A stretch of 64,000 nucleotides of DNA, from positions 1 to 64,000 of the forward strand of contig CALCDT010000388.1 in the NCBI GenBank assembly GCA_937900425.1, in the 5' to 3' direction. The position numbers and the translations under genes are program-made. Origin of the DNA: an uncultured Alphaproteobacteria bacterium (GTDB lineage Bacteria > Pseudomonadota > Alphaproteobacteria > Rhizobiales > Pleomorphomonadaceae). Shown piece after piece: positions 11,952 to 21,640 of the stretch (within the stretch, counting starts at the first letter, position 1; every line of letters starts with the position of its first letter). The notes beneath the pieces are model-generated. The model did no database searches, had not been told where the DNA came from, and saw nothing but the letters and a program-made list of their open reading frames with translations.

Positions 11952-12152
11952 TCACGCGCAAAGGTAGATGCCTCCTGGCGCATGGATTGTACGAATCTCG
12001 CGGCCGCCATTTTTCCGGCCGACCGCTCTGACGGAGAATCGCCCCGGCACCACCGCCGTTTCGGCTTTCCAATAGCGTAAATCCGGGCGATATTCGAGCG
12101 AGCTCACGAGGTCGAAGACGCTGGCGTGCTGGCCGGACGCCGTCTCCGGCAT
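11952..12152 (-). CDS. Possible small hypothetical protein, 66 aa
   Basis: A short frame from an ATG at 12152 ends IHAPGGIYLCA. It lies in a stretch less GC-rich than the neighbours, and its composition is balanced (aromatic, charged and hydrophobic residues) rather than the Arg/Pro-rich pattern of shadow frames. No Shine-Dalgarno precedes it, and its ATG shares GCATGC with the possible start of the divergent sulfotransferase gene. I do not recognise it; it may be chance. Confidence 0.25.
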   Translation of the reverse strand: MPETASGQHASVFDLVSSLEYRPDLRYWKAETAVVPGRFSVRAVGRKNGGREIRTIHAPGGIYLCA

Positions 12153-12891
12153 GCCGGCTAGGATATCGGCGGATCGCGATCCGCCACCGGCCGGCGGCGG
12201 GTCGTGCGACGGGAGAGGCGCGGGTGGCCATCGTCGGGCGCGGGAACAGGGGGCCGAAGCCATCGCCGTCACCAGACAGGTGAACCTGCCGGGCGCCGCG
12301 CGCCCGCCGCAGCACCAGAACCCCAACATCGACGACGCCCGCCGCCTCGTCTTCGTCCACAACCCCAAGGCCGCCGGCACCAGCTTCCGCGCCTGGCTCG
12401 GTCTCGAAGGCGCGATCCAGCACGGCTTTCCGACGCTCAACGTTCCGGCGCCGCTTTGGCAGGCCTACACCGTCGTCGTCGTGGTGCGCGATCCGGTCGA
12501 GCGCGCCCTCTCCTCCTACCGCTTCCACACCCACGAGAGCTACGAGGGCGGCTATCTCAAGAAGTATCCCGATCTCCATTCCTGGGATCTTGCGAAGTAT
12601 CTCGACGTCATGATCGGACAGGAGCTCTTCGTGCTCGCGCCACAGTACCGCTATTGCGAGCACCTGCTCTCCACCAAGCGGCCGGACTTCCTGCTGCGTT
12701 TCGAGAACCTCGACCCGACGCCGCTCGCCGACCGCCTCGGCATCACCGACCCGTTCCCGTTCCACAACCGCAACCAGAACCCGAAATCCGCCGACCTCGA
12801 CGAACGCACCTACGGCCGCCTCGTCCAGCACTTCCGCATGGACTACGCCGCCTTCGGCTACCGCCCGAAGCCGTTTGAACTGATCCGGTGA
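12151..12891 (+). CDS. Sulfotransferase-family protein
   Basis: Up to 246 aa. A PAPS-binding P-loop HNPKAAGTS sits at 70-78 after the strand RLVFV, and the 3'-phosphate motif RDPVERALSSYRF follows at 113-125, the arrangement of carbohydrate and lipid sulfotransferases. It would transfer sulfate from PAPS to an unknown acceptor. The start is doubtful: from ATG 12151 the first 43 residues look non-coding, and GTG 12280, giving a 203-aa protein with the P-loop near residue 27, is at least as likely. No PAPS synthesis genes are nearby. Single gene. Confidence 0.8.
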   Translation: MPARISADRDPPPAGGGSCDGRGAGGHRRAREQGAEAIAVTRQVNLPGAARPPQHQNPNIDDARRLVFVHNPKAAGTSFRAWLGLEGAIQHGFPTLNVPAPLWQAYTVVVVVRDPVERALSSYRFHTHESYEGGYLKKYPDLHSWDLAKYLDVMIGQELFVLAPQYRYCEHLLSTKRPDFLLRFENLDPTPLADRLGITDPFPFHNRNQNPKSADLDERTYGRLVQHFRMDYAAFGYRPKPFELIR

Positions 12892-12916
12892 GGGTGGCGT
12901 CGGAGTGCGCCCTGTC

Positions 12917-13090
12917 CGTCATGGCCCGCGAAGTCGGGCCATCCACGCCCCTGCGGCTCACCGCAGCGGCAGTCATCGACCAGCCATTCGCCAGACGTTG
13001 CGTAAGATATTGATTTCTCATGCGCGAATCCCCAACCAGGTCCTGTGTTCGCGGAGGGGCGTGGATGGCCCGCCTTCGCGGACCATGACG
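12917..13090. repeat. Inverted-repeat element (about 37-bp arms)
   Basis: The arm CGTCATGGCCCGCGAAG... (12917-12955) recurs inverted at 13050-13090 with two substitutions and one small gap near the end. The central ~95 bases are less GC-rich. It lies between the convergent sulfotransferase gene and dppF and fills most of the 350-bp gap 12892-13241; no gene is seen there. It looks like a mobile palindromic element or a structured 3' region. Confidence 0.75.
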
Positions 13091-13241
13091 GGTTGCGGCT
13101 ATGAAAGCTGTCGACGGCGATGCCGGAGCGTGCGGCACACTTGTCGACCGACGTCGCCGACCACCGCCGCAAGGCCCACCCTGAACGACCTCGCCTCTGC
13201 TTCTCGATATGAGATCGGAGGGAGCTCGGGCCCCCGCCCCG

Positions 13242-14287
<1,046 letters not shown>

Positions 14288-14291
<4 letters not shown>

Positions 14292-15304
14292 CGGGACACC
14301 TCGGAAAGGGCGTTGCGGCCGGGGTTCGGGTGGCCGATCGGACGCCCCTCGACCAGCGGATAGTGGCAGAGCGCCTGGCCCGCCGCCGCGCCCTGGCGGT
14401 GGGGAACCTTGTCGCGGCAGCGGTCGGTGGCGAAGCGGCAGCGCGGGGAGAACAGGCAGCCGGCGGGCCGGTCGAACTGGCCGGGCACGACGCCGGGGAT
14501 CGACGGCAGCCGACGCGACGTCGCTCGCTCCGGCAGGGCGGCGAGCAGGGCGGCGGTGTAGGGATGGTGCGGGTCGGTGAAGAGGCCCCTCACCTCCTGC
14601 TCCTCGACCTTCTGCCCGGCATATTGCACCTGCACCCGCTTCGCCGTCTCGGCGACGACGCCCATGTCGTGGGTGATGAGCACGAGGCCCATGCCCTTCT
14701 CGGCCTGGAGGCGGACAAGCAGGTCGAGGATCTGGGCCTGGATGGTGACGTCGAGGGCGGTGGTCGGCTCGTCGGCGATCAGCAGCTTCGGATTGCAGGC
14801 GATCGCCATGGCGATCATCACCCGCTGGCTCATGCCGCCGGACAGCTGGTGCGGGAAGGCGCGCAGCCGCGCCTCGGGCGCCGGGATGCCGACGAGGTCG
14901 AGCAGTTCGATCGTGCGCCGCCGCCGGGCGGCCCGGTCCATCTTCAGGTGGACGCGCAGTGCCTCGCCGATCTGGAAGCCGACCGTGAAGCACGGGTTGA
15001 GGCTCGACATCGGCTCCTGGAAGATCATCGCCATGTCGCGGCCGACGATCCGGCGGCGCTGGCGCGGCGACAGGCCGACGAGGTCGGTGCCGTCGAACAT
15101 CATCCGGTCGGCGGTGACGGTGGCCGTCCACGGCAGCAGGCCCATCAGCGCCAGCATCGACACCGACTTGCCGGAGCCGGATTCGCCGACGATCGCCAGC
15201 ACGTCGCCGGCGTCGCAGGCCAGCGAGACGCCGTCGACGGCGCGGAAGCGGCCGCCGGCGGTGGTGAACTCGACCGAGAGGTTGTCGATTTCGAGCAGGG
15301 CCAT
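14288..15304 (-). CDS. dppD: Peptide ABC transporter ATP-binding protein (DppD-type)
   Basis: 338 aa. Walker A GESGSGKS, signature LSGGMSQR, Walker [13 protein letters not shown] and the C-terminal oligo/dipeptide domain ([15 protein letters not shown]) are visible. The ATG at 15304 is chosen over the adjacent GTG because AAGGAG sits five bases upstream of it. It pairs with DppF as the heterodimeric motor of the DppBC permease. Confidence 0.94.
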
Positions 15305-15394
15305 CACGTCTCCTTCACGATCGCGGCGAGCGGGCCGCGACCCGGTCCCGGTTCCTCGGCCTTGCCGCCGGTGCGCCGCCGATGTTTCCCACGC

Positions 15395-15964
15395 TCATAT
15401 CGGCCGTGCCGGGCGCCGGAGGCGCACCGTCTCCTCGGCGTCGGGATAGACCTCCTCGGCGAGATAGTCGCGGAAGTCGGTCATGGTCGACGCCCACCAC
15501 TCGATCTCGCTCTCCATGCCCTTGCGGCTGTAGCCGGCCAGCAGGTTGAGCGGCCGGTCGAGGCCGATCCAGTCCCGGCTTTCGCCGAGCCAGGCGCGGC
15601 CGGCGTATCGGTCGCCGTTCCAGAAGTTGAGGGCCTCGATCGCCTTGTCGCCGCCGTCGTAGGTCCAACTCGCGGTCAGGATGGCGACGTCGCATTCGCG
15701 CTGCGCCTCGCAACCGTAGAAGAAGACCGAGAAGTTGAGGCCCTCGGCCCGCGATTCGATCTCCGGCCGCTCGTCGTCCGGCTTGAACTTCGCCTTGTAG
15801 CCGATGTCGCGCAACACCTCGGCGAAGACCGCCGGATCGCGGAAATCGGGCGCCGCATCGGCTTCTTTCGCCCGCGCCTCCTCCCGCGCCGCCGCGGCAG
15901 AGACGATCGGCGCGGCGACGAGGACGATGATCGCGATCGCTCCGGCGAGACCGTATCCTCTCAT
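15395..15964 (-). CDS. Exported YbjN-domain protein
   Basis: 189 aa. A signal peptide (about 1-26, ending in SAAAA) is followed by a YbjN-like fold: a helix with VFAEVLRDIGYKAKF, then strand-rich segments including SVFFYGCE and ALNFWNGDRYAGRAWL. YbjN proteins are poorly understood, chaperone-like or signalling factors. Two Cys residues (YGCEAQRECD) may form a disulfide. It lies inside the dpp operon, between the unknown 234-aa gene and dppD, which is an odd place for this family. Confidence 0.75.
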   Translation of the reverse strand: MRGYGLAGAIAIIVLVAAPIVSAAAAREEARAKEADAAPDFRDPAVFAEVLRDIGYKAKFKPDDERPEIESRAEGLNFSVFFYGCEAQRECDVAILTASWTYDGGDKAIEALNFWNGDRYAGRAWLGESRDWIGLDRPLNLLAGYSRKGMESEIEWWASTMTDFRDYLAEEVYPDAEETVRLRRPARPI

Positions 15965-16198
15965 GCCCGCCCCTCCCCCGATGTCGGCGCCGCGCACCAC
16001 CGCGCGCCCGCCGGGCCGGCGCCCCCCTTGTCCGGCCCGGTCGCCTTCATGATATGATGGCGCGAGTGCCGATCCGCTCGTGAGGGAAGACGACGATGCG
16101 CAAGGGACCGATCATTCCGCTGGTCTGAAACTGCGGATCGGTCTGCCTCGCGACCATTCCCGAAGTGTGCGGATTCGAAAATGTCAGCAGCAGAGGTC

Positions 16199-16903
16199 TC
16201 AGCCATGATCGGCCCCATTCGCCCCTTGATCTGACCGGCGTCGTCCGAACATGTCGTCGAGTTCCCGCACGAGACGATCGTCTCCGCTGTGATAGGCGAG
16301 CTTGTAGAGCAGTACGCGCCCGGCCGCCTCGACCGCCGTCATCTCGGTGAAGAAGTCTTCGATCGCGAGAACCTTCCGTTCGGTCTCCAGGCGGGCGAAC
16401 GCGTCTGACGAGAGCCCGTCATACTGGAGATTCGAAGTCCTCTCCCGCAGAACGAAGTGACGGAAGGCCTCGACCACGTCCGGCGGAAACCGATGTGCAA
16501 GAGCCGAGAAGCTGGCGTACGCGGTCTCGTCCGTCACCTGGATGGTATAGGCCCGAAACGGGTTGCGCCGGCTGTCGAGCGCACGCACCCGTCCGACATA
16601 GGCCTCGAGATAGCTCGCATCCTTGAAGGTCGCCGCGTTCTCCACGGTCAGCTTCACGTCGACGAAAAGCCGCAGCACCGCTTCGTTGCGCTTGAGGGCG
16701 GCATCGTGAGCCGCGGCTGCGAAAGCGTACAGTTGTTTGCCGAACCATCCCGCCACGGCGACCGCCGCCGCACCGATTGCCGCATAGGCGCCCGACTGCG
16801 CGAACAGGGCCGCGACGAGATCGGGCTGCACCCCGCCCTGCGTCGCGGCCGACGCGGTGCCGGTGGTCACGAGACAGACGAGCGCAACTCCCCGCCACAC
16901 CAT
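16199..16903 (-). CDS. Hypothetical membrane protein inside the dpp operon, 234 aa
   Basis: I do not recognise it. The N-terminus has a signal-like segment (1-20) and a hydrophobic helix at about 38-58 (AAIGAAAVAVAGWFGKQLY), followed by a soluble domain rich in helices and charged residues and an Arg-rich tail. Its start is only four bases after the dppC stop, so it is almost certainly co-transcribed. The 234 bp that separate it from the YbjN gene hold no recognised gene. Confidence 0.65.
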   Translation of the reverse strand: MVWRGVALVCLVTTGTASAATQGGVQPDLVAALFAQSGAYAAIGAAAVAVAGWFGKQLYAFAAAAHDAALKRNEAVLRLFVDVKLTVENAATFKDASYLEAYVGRVRALDSRRNPFRAYTIQVTDETAYASFSALAHRFPPDVVEAFRHFVLRERTSNLQYDGLSSDAFARLETERKVLAIEDFFTEMTAVEAAGRVLLYKLAYHSGDDRLVRELDDMFGRRRSDQGANGADHG

Positions 16904-16907
16904 CCCC

Positions 16908-17843
16908 TCAACTCCGCTTCAGCTTCGGATCGAGCGCGTCGCGCAACCCGTCGCCCATCAGGTTGATGGCGAGGACGGTGATCAGAATCGCAAGACCCGG
17001 GAAGGTCACCACCCACCACGCCCGCAGGATGAACTCGCGCGATTCGGCGAGCATGGTGCCCCACTCCGGCGTCGGCGGCTGCGCGCCCATGCCGAGGAAG
17101 CCGAGGGCGGCGGCCTCGAGGATGGCGTTGGAGAAGGACAGCGCCGACTGCACGATCAGCGGCGCCATGCAGTTGGGCAGGATGGTGACGAACATCAGCC
17201 GCAGCTTGCCGGCACCGGCGACCCGGGCCGAGGTGACGTAGTCGCGCCCGCGCTCGCCCATCACCGCCGCCCGCGTCAGCCGCACGTAGTGGGGCTGCAG
17301 CACGATGGTGATCGCGATCATCGCGTTGAACAGCCCCGGCCCGAGGATCGCCACGAGGACGAGGGCGAGCAGCAGGCTCGGGAAGGCGAGGATGACGTCC
17401 ATCACCCGCATGATGACCGTGTCGACGAGACCGCCGAAGAAGCCGGCGACGAGGCCGAGGCCGATGCCGACGACCAGCGCCACCGCGACGACGAAGAAGC
17501 CGATGAACAGCGAGTAGCGCGCCCCGAAGATCAGCCGCGAGAGCATGTCGCGGCCGATGGCGTCGGTGCCGAGCAGGAAGCGCGGGTCGCCCCCGGCCTG
17601 CCACGCCGGCGGCGTCAGCAGCGCGTCGCGGAACTGCTGGTCCGGCGCCCAGGGCGCCACCAGCGGCGCGGCGAGCGCCACCGCCACGAGCGCGACGAAG
17701 ACCACGAGGCCGGCCACGGCGCCGGGATTCTCGCGGAAATAATACCAGAACTCGCGGATGCGGCCCGGGCGTGCCGGCACCGGGGGGGTGCCGGTGGCGA
17801 GGGCGGCGGCCTCGGGCGTGCGGCTTGGAACGGGATCGCTCAT
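16908..17843 (-). CDS. dppC: Peptide ABC transporter permease (DppC-type)
   Basis: 311 aa inner-membrane permease. It has an N-terminal cytoplasmic tail, a first TM at about 38-58 (GAVAGLVVFVALVAVALAAP), the DppC signature LLGTDAIGRDMLSRLIFGAR, and the EAA loop about EAAALGFLGMGAQPPTPEWG, the last part unique to the OppC/DppC branch. It starts four bases after dppB and pairs with it. Confidence 0.95.
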   Translation of the reverse strand: MSDPVPSRTPEAAALATGTPPVPARPGRIREFWYYFRENPGAVAGLVVFVALVAVALAAPLVAPWAPDQQFRDALLTPPAWQAGGDPRFLLGTDAIGRDMLSRLIFGARYSLFIGFFVVAVALVVGIGLGLVAGFFGGLVDTVIMRVMDVILAFPSLLLALVLVAILGPGLFNAMIAITIVLQPHYVRLTRAAVMGERGRDYVTSARVAGAGKLRLMFVTILPNCMAPLIVQSALSFSNAILEAAALGFLGMGAQPPTPEWGTMLAESREFILRAWWVVTFPGLAILITVLAINLMGDGLRDALDPKLKRS

Positions 17844-17847
17844 CGCC

Positions 17848-18858
17848 TCACCTCACGTGCCGGATCTTGGGATTGACGAAGCCGTAGGCGAGATCGACCA
17901 CGAGGTTCACCACCATGACGATGAGGGCGGTGAGGACGAGGCCGCCCTGCACCGCCTGATAGTCGCGCCGCGAGATCGAATCGATCATCCATTTGCCGAC
18001 CCCGGGCCAGGAGAAGATCGTCTCGGTCAGGATCGCGCCGGCCATCAGCAGGCCCATCTGCAACCCGATCGTCGTGATCACCGGGATCATCGCGTTGCGC
18101 AGGGCGTGGACGCCGACGACGCGGAAGGGCGACAGCCCCTTGGCCCGGGCGGTGCGGATGTAGTCGTCGCCGAGCACCTCGAGCATCGCCGAGCGGGTCT
18201 GCCGGGCGATGACCGCGAGCGGGATGGTGCCGAGCACGATGGTCGGCAGGATCAGGTGCTGCACGGCGGAGGCGAAGGCGCCCTTCTGGCCGGACAGCAG
18301 GCTGTCGATCAGCATGAAACCCGTCACCGGCTTGAAGAAATAGAGCAGCGAGATCCGCCCCGACACCGGCGTCCACTGCAGCCAGCCGGAGAAGACGATG
18401 ATCAGCAGCAGCGCCCACCAGAAGATCGGCATTGAATATCCGACGAGCGCGGTCGTCATGACGGCATGGTCGGCGGCCTTGCCGCGTTTGACCGCCGCGA
18501 TCACCCCGGCGGGAATGCCGAGGACGATCGCGAACAGCATCGCGCAGATCGACAGTTCCAGCGTCGCCGGAAACAGCGTGAGGAATTCGGTGAGCACCGG
18601 ACGCTTGGTCGAGAAGGAGACGCCGAGGTCGCCGGAGAAGAGATTGGCGAGATAGACGAAATACTGCTCGTAGAGCGGCCGGTCGAAGCCGAAGCGGTGG
18701 GCGAGGTCGGCGTAGCGTTCGGGCGACAGCCCGCGCTCGCCGGCGAGCAGCAGGATGGGATCGCCCGGCAGCAGGCGGATGAAGAAGAAGGCCGCGATGG
18801 TGACGCCGAAGAAGGTCGGCAGCAGCAGCCCGATGCGCCTCAGGAGAAAACCGAGCAT
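17848..18858 (-). CDS. dppB: Peptide ABC transporter permease (DppB-type)
   Basis: 336 aa. N-terminus MLGFLLRRIGLLLPTFFGV is typical of DppB, with a first TM, a periplasmic loop, and five more TMs. The EAA-type loop appears in ARQTRSAMLEVLGDDYIRTARAKGLS. It forms the membrane pore with DppC. Confidence 0.95.
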   Translation of the reverse strand: MLGFLLRRIGLLLPTFFGVTIAAFFFIRLLPGDPILLLAGERGLSPERYADLAHRFGFDRPLYEQYFVYLANLFSGDLGVSFSTKRPVLTEFLTLFPATLELSICAMLFAIVLGIPAGVIAAVKRGKAADHAVMTTALVGYSMPIFWWALLLIIVFSGWLQWTPVSGRISLLYFFKPVTGFMLIDSLLSGQKGAFASAVQHLILPTIVLGTIPLAVIARQTRSAMLEVLGDDYIRTARAKGLSPFRVVGVHALRNAMIPVITTIGLQMGLLMAGAILTETIFSWPGVGKWMIDSISRRDYQAVQGGLVLTALIVMVVNLVVDLAYGFVNPKIRHVR

Positions 18859-18864
18859 GGCCCT

Positions 18865-19362
18865 TCACTTGGTTGCGGCGAGCACCTTCTCGAACCGGTG
18901 CGTCGGGTGGAGCCGTTCGCCCTCGCCCGGCGCCGCCCACAGCGGCAGGTCGGCGATGCCGGCGTCGCGGTATCCCCGGCGACGGTAGAAGGCGGCCGCC
19001 GGCTCGTTGCCGACGAGGCACTGGATCAGCACGACCTCGACCCCGGCCGACCGCAACACCGCCTCGCCGGCGGCCAGCAGCCGGGTGCCGACCCCGCCGC
19101 CCCGCACCGCCCGGTCGACGTAGAGTTGGTCGACCTCGCGGCCCGCGAGCGCCGCGAAGCCGGCTATGCGCTCGCCGTCGCAGGCGACGAGCACCCGGTC
19201 GAACGGACGCTCGGTCCGCTGGCGGAAATGCTCCACCGTGCGCGCGGCGACGAAGTCCGCCTCGAACAGCCCGCCGTGGGCGTCGTGCCAACCCTCGTAC
19301 CAGAGCCGGGCGACGGCCTCGACGTCGGGGGAGGAGGCGTCACGGATGTCGATCGCGGTCAT
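18865..19362 (-). CDS. GNAT-family N-acetyltransferase
   Basis: 165 aa. The acetyl-CoA-binding motif is visible as LYVDRAVRGGGVGTRLLAAGEA, after strands GFAALAGREVDQ, and the C-terminal helix-strand NEPAAAFYRRRGYRD is typical of the fold. It lies between dppA and dppB, six bases upstream of dppB. It might acetylate an imported peptide or amino acid, but the substrate cannot be told. Confidence 0.88.
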   Translation of the reverse strand: MTAIDIRDASSPDVEAVARLWYEGWHDAHGGLFEADFVAARTVEHFRQRTERPFDRVLVACDGERIAGFAALAGREVDQLYVDRAVRGGGVGTRLLAAGEAVLRSAGVEVVLIQCLVGNEPAAAFYRRRGYRDAGIADLPLWAAPGEGERLHPTHRFEKVLAATK

Positions 19363-19402
19363 GGGTGCGCTCGGTCGTCGGCGGCGCCCGTCCGGAGCAA
19401 CA

Positions 19403-19619
19403 CCCCCTCATCCGCCCTTCGGGCACCTTCTCCCGCGAGGGGAGAAGGAGGTCACGAGGGGCTTGTCTTCGGATCGGCGTCGGTGAATACGGCGCCGCCG
19501 CGCCATCGTGGCGACCTCGCGCGATCGTTCGGAACCCCTTCTCCCCTCGCGGGAGAAGGTGCCTCCCCGGGTCTGGCCTTCGGCCAGCCCGAGGACAGGC
19601 TGTGGGAGGATGAGGGGGG
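19403..19619. repeat. Palindromic intergenic element between dppA and the GNAT gene
   Basis: Arm CCCCCTCATCCGCCCTTCGG... (19403-19449) has inverted counterparts at 19535-19562 (CTTCTCCCCTCGCGGGAGAAG core) and 19604-19619 (GGGAGGATGAGGGGG). Elements with the CCTCATCC...CTTCTCCC pattern are widespread in Hyphomicrobiales. This one sits inside the operon and may modulate the ratio of binding protein to permease mRNA. It accounts for most of the 313-bp gap. Confidence 0.75.
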
Positions 19620-19675
19620 CGGCGCCCCGGGCGCCTGCGCCGAACCACGCCGCCCGAACCGCCGCCCCGCCCCGG

Positions 19676-21280
19676 TCACTCCTCGATGTCGACGCCGTCG
19701 AAGCGGTGGCTGCCGAGCGGGTCCATCTTGTAGTCCTTGACCTTCGGCGACATCGCCATGAACACGGTCGAGTGCGCGATGGTCGCCCAGGGCGCCTGCT
19801 CCTTGAACTCGATCTGCGCCTGCTCGTAGAGCTTGGTGCGCTCGGCGACGTCCGAGGTCTGGCGGGCCTTGGTCACGAGGTCGTCGAACGGCTGGTAGCA
19901 CCAGTTGGCGCGGTTGGAGCCGCCGACGCCCGAGCAGCCGAGCAGCACGGCGAGGAAGTTGTCCGGATCGCCGTTGTCACCGGTCCAGCCCTGAAGCAGC
20001 GCGCCGTCGCGCTCCTTGTCCTGGCCGCGCTTGAGATACTCGCCCCACTCGAAGGAGACGATCTCCGACTTGACGCCGACCTTGGCGAAATCTTCCTGGA
20101 TCAGCTCGGCCATGCGGCGGGCGTTGGGGTTGTAGGGACGGGCCACCGGCATCGCCCAGATCTTCATCGACAGGTCGGTGACGCCGGCGGCCGCCAGCAT
20201 CTCCTTGGCCTTCTCCGGATCGTAGGGATCGTCGACGGTCGCCTCGTTGTAGCTCCACAGCGTCGGCGGGATCGGGTTCTTGGCGGCCTGGCCGGAGCCC
20301 TGGAACACCGCCTCGAGGATGGCGTCCTTGTTGATCGCCATGTTGAGCGCCTTGCGGACCTCGACCTTGTCGAAGGGCGGCATCAGCGTGTTGTAGGCGA
20401 GATAGCCGATGTTGAGGCCGGGCTGCTCCATCATCTGCACGGAGCTATCGGCCTTGAGGGCCTCGATGTCGGCCGGGTTCGGATAGGAGACGACGTGGCA
20501 CTCTCCGGACTTCAGCTTCTGCTCGCGCACCGAGGCGTCGGGCGTGATCGCGAAGATCAGGTCGTCGATCGGCTGCTTGCCGTCCCAGTAGTCCGGGTTG
20601 GCGGCGTAGCGGATCACGGCGTCCTTCTGGTAGGCGACGAAGGTGAACGGCCCGGTGCCGACCGGCTGCTGGTTGAGCAGTTCGGGCGTGCCGGCCTCGG
20701 TCAGCTTGTCGGCGTATTCCTTGGAGAGGATGACGGCGAAGTCCATCGCGAGGTTGGCGAGCATCGGCGCGTTCGGCTGCGTCAGCGTCATCTTGACGGT
20801 GTGGTCGTCGACCTTCTCGATGCTCTTGACCAGCGAGGGCATGTCCATGCCGGTCCAGTATTCCCAGGTGCCGCCAGCGTAGGAATACCACGGGTCCTTC
20901 TCGTCGTTCTGGCGCATGAACGAGAAGATCACGTCGTCGGCGTTGAACTCGCGCGTCGGCGTGAAGAAGTCGGTGGTCTGGAACTTGACGCCCTTGCGCA
21001 GGTGGAAGGTGTATTCGAGGCCGTCCTCCGACACGTCCCAGCTCTCGGCCAGCGCCGGAACGACGTTGGTCGTGCCGCGCTCGAAGCCGGTGAGGCCGTT
21101 GTAGATCGGCTTGGACGAGGCGTCGAAGGTGGTGCCGGCGGCGTAGGGCGCCGGATCGAAGCCTTCGGGGCTGCCTTCGGAGCAGTAGATCAGCGTCTTG
21201 GCCGAGGCGGCCGCACCGAAGGCGAGGCCGAAGCCCGCGGCGAGCGTCGTCGCCGCCAGAAGACGTCGGGCGAAAGTCAT
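19676..21280 (-). CDS. dppA: Peptide ABC transporter substrate-binding protein (DppA-type)
   Basis: 534 aa, the length of family-5 periplasmic binding proteins. A signal peptide MTFARRLLAATTLAAGFGLA... is cleaved after about residue 27 (AASA-KT). The mature start TLIYCSEGSPEGFDP and segments KFQTTDFFTPTREFNADDV and GTGPFTFVAYQKD are close to DppA dipeptide/haem-binding proteins. Cysteines near 32 and later could form disulfides. It is first in the operon and delivers its ligand to DppBC. The exact ligand (dipeptide, haem, delta-aminolevulinate) is not determined by sequence. Confidence 0.94.
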   Translation of the reverse strand: MTFARRLLAATTLAAGFGLAFGAAASAKTLIYCSEGSPEGFDPAPYAAGTTFDASSKPIYNGLTGFERGTTNVVPALAESWDVSEDGLEYTFHLRKGVKFQTTDFFTPTREFNADDVIFSFMRQNDEKDPWYSYAGGTWEYWTGMDMPSLVKSIEKVDDHTVKMTLTQPNAPMLANLAMDFAVILSKEYADKLTEAGTPELLNQQPVGTGPFTFVAYQKDAVIRYAANPDYWDGKQPIDDLIFAITPDASVREQKLKSGECHVVSYPNPADIEALKADSSVQMMEQPGLNIGYLAYNTLMPPFDKVEVRKALNMAINKDAILEAVFQGSGQAAKNPIPPTLWSYNEATVDDPYDPEKAKEMLAAAGVTDLSMKIWAMPVARPYNPNARRMAELIQEDFAKVGVKSEIVSFEWGEYLKRGQDKERDGALLQGWTGDNGDPDNFLAVLLGCSGVGGSNRANWCYQPFDDLVTKARQTSDVAERTKLYEQAQIEFKEQAPWATIAHSTVFMAMSPKVKDYKMDPLGSHRFDGVDIEE

Positions 21281-21640
21281 GATGTCGCACTCCCCTGTTG
21301 CCGGCCTGTCACCGGACGATGCGAAGAAATCCGTCGTGGCCGGAGCGCCCCGTGCGCTTCTTGTTCTGTCGGCCGAACCGGCATCCGATCCGAGGAGGGA
21401 GAGGAATTCAAGCCCCAAAATCCACCATATGGACAAAATTTTTGCAGCTTTGGCGGGCAGATTGGAACGTTCATCCCGCAGCTGAGGTCGGCGATCGTCG
21501 GGCAGGGCTGCCGCGTTGAACCCGATCCGGGTTCCGGGGTTGATTGTGACACTTCGATGACACCACAGTCGCCCGACCGCCGCCGCGACGAGGCCCGCGC
21601 GTTCGCGGACATGGAAACGGTCCAGGGAAAAAAGACGACC
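21281..21640. promoter_or_regulatory. Divergent promoter region, dppA / CYTH-CHAD gene
   Basis: This 360-bp gap separates two divergent genes and contains an unusually AT-rich patch at about 21405-21465 (runs such as CAAAATTTTT), which is where promoters for one or both genes would be expected. I could not settle on individual -35/-10 boxes. Confidence 0.45.

Noticed and set aside
16096..16128. Ten-codon frame MRKGPIIPLV after GAGGGAAGACGACG in the gap between the YbjN-like gene and the 234-aa gene
   Set aside because: It has a fair ribosome site but is too short to judge and lies opposite the dpp operon; no supporting signal.
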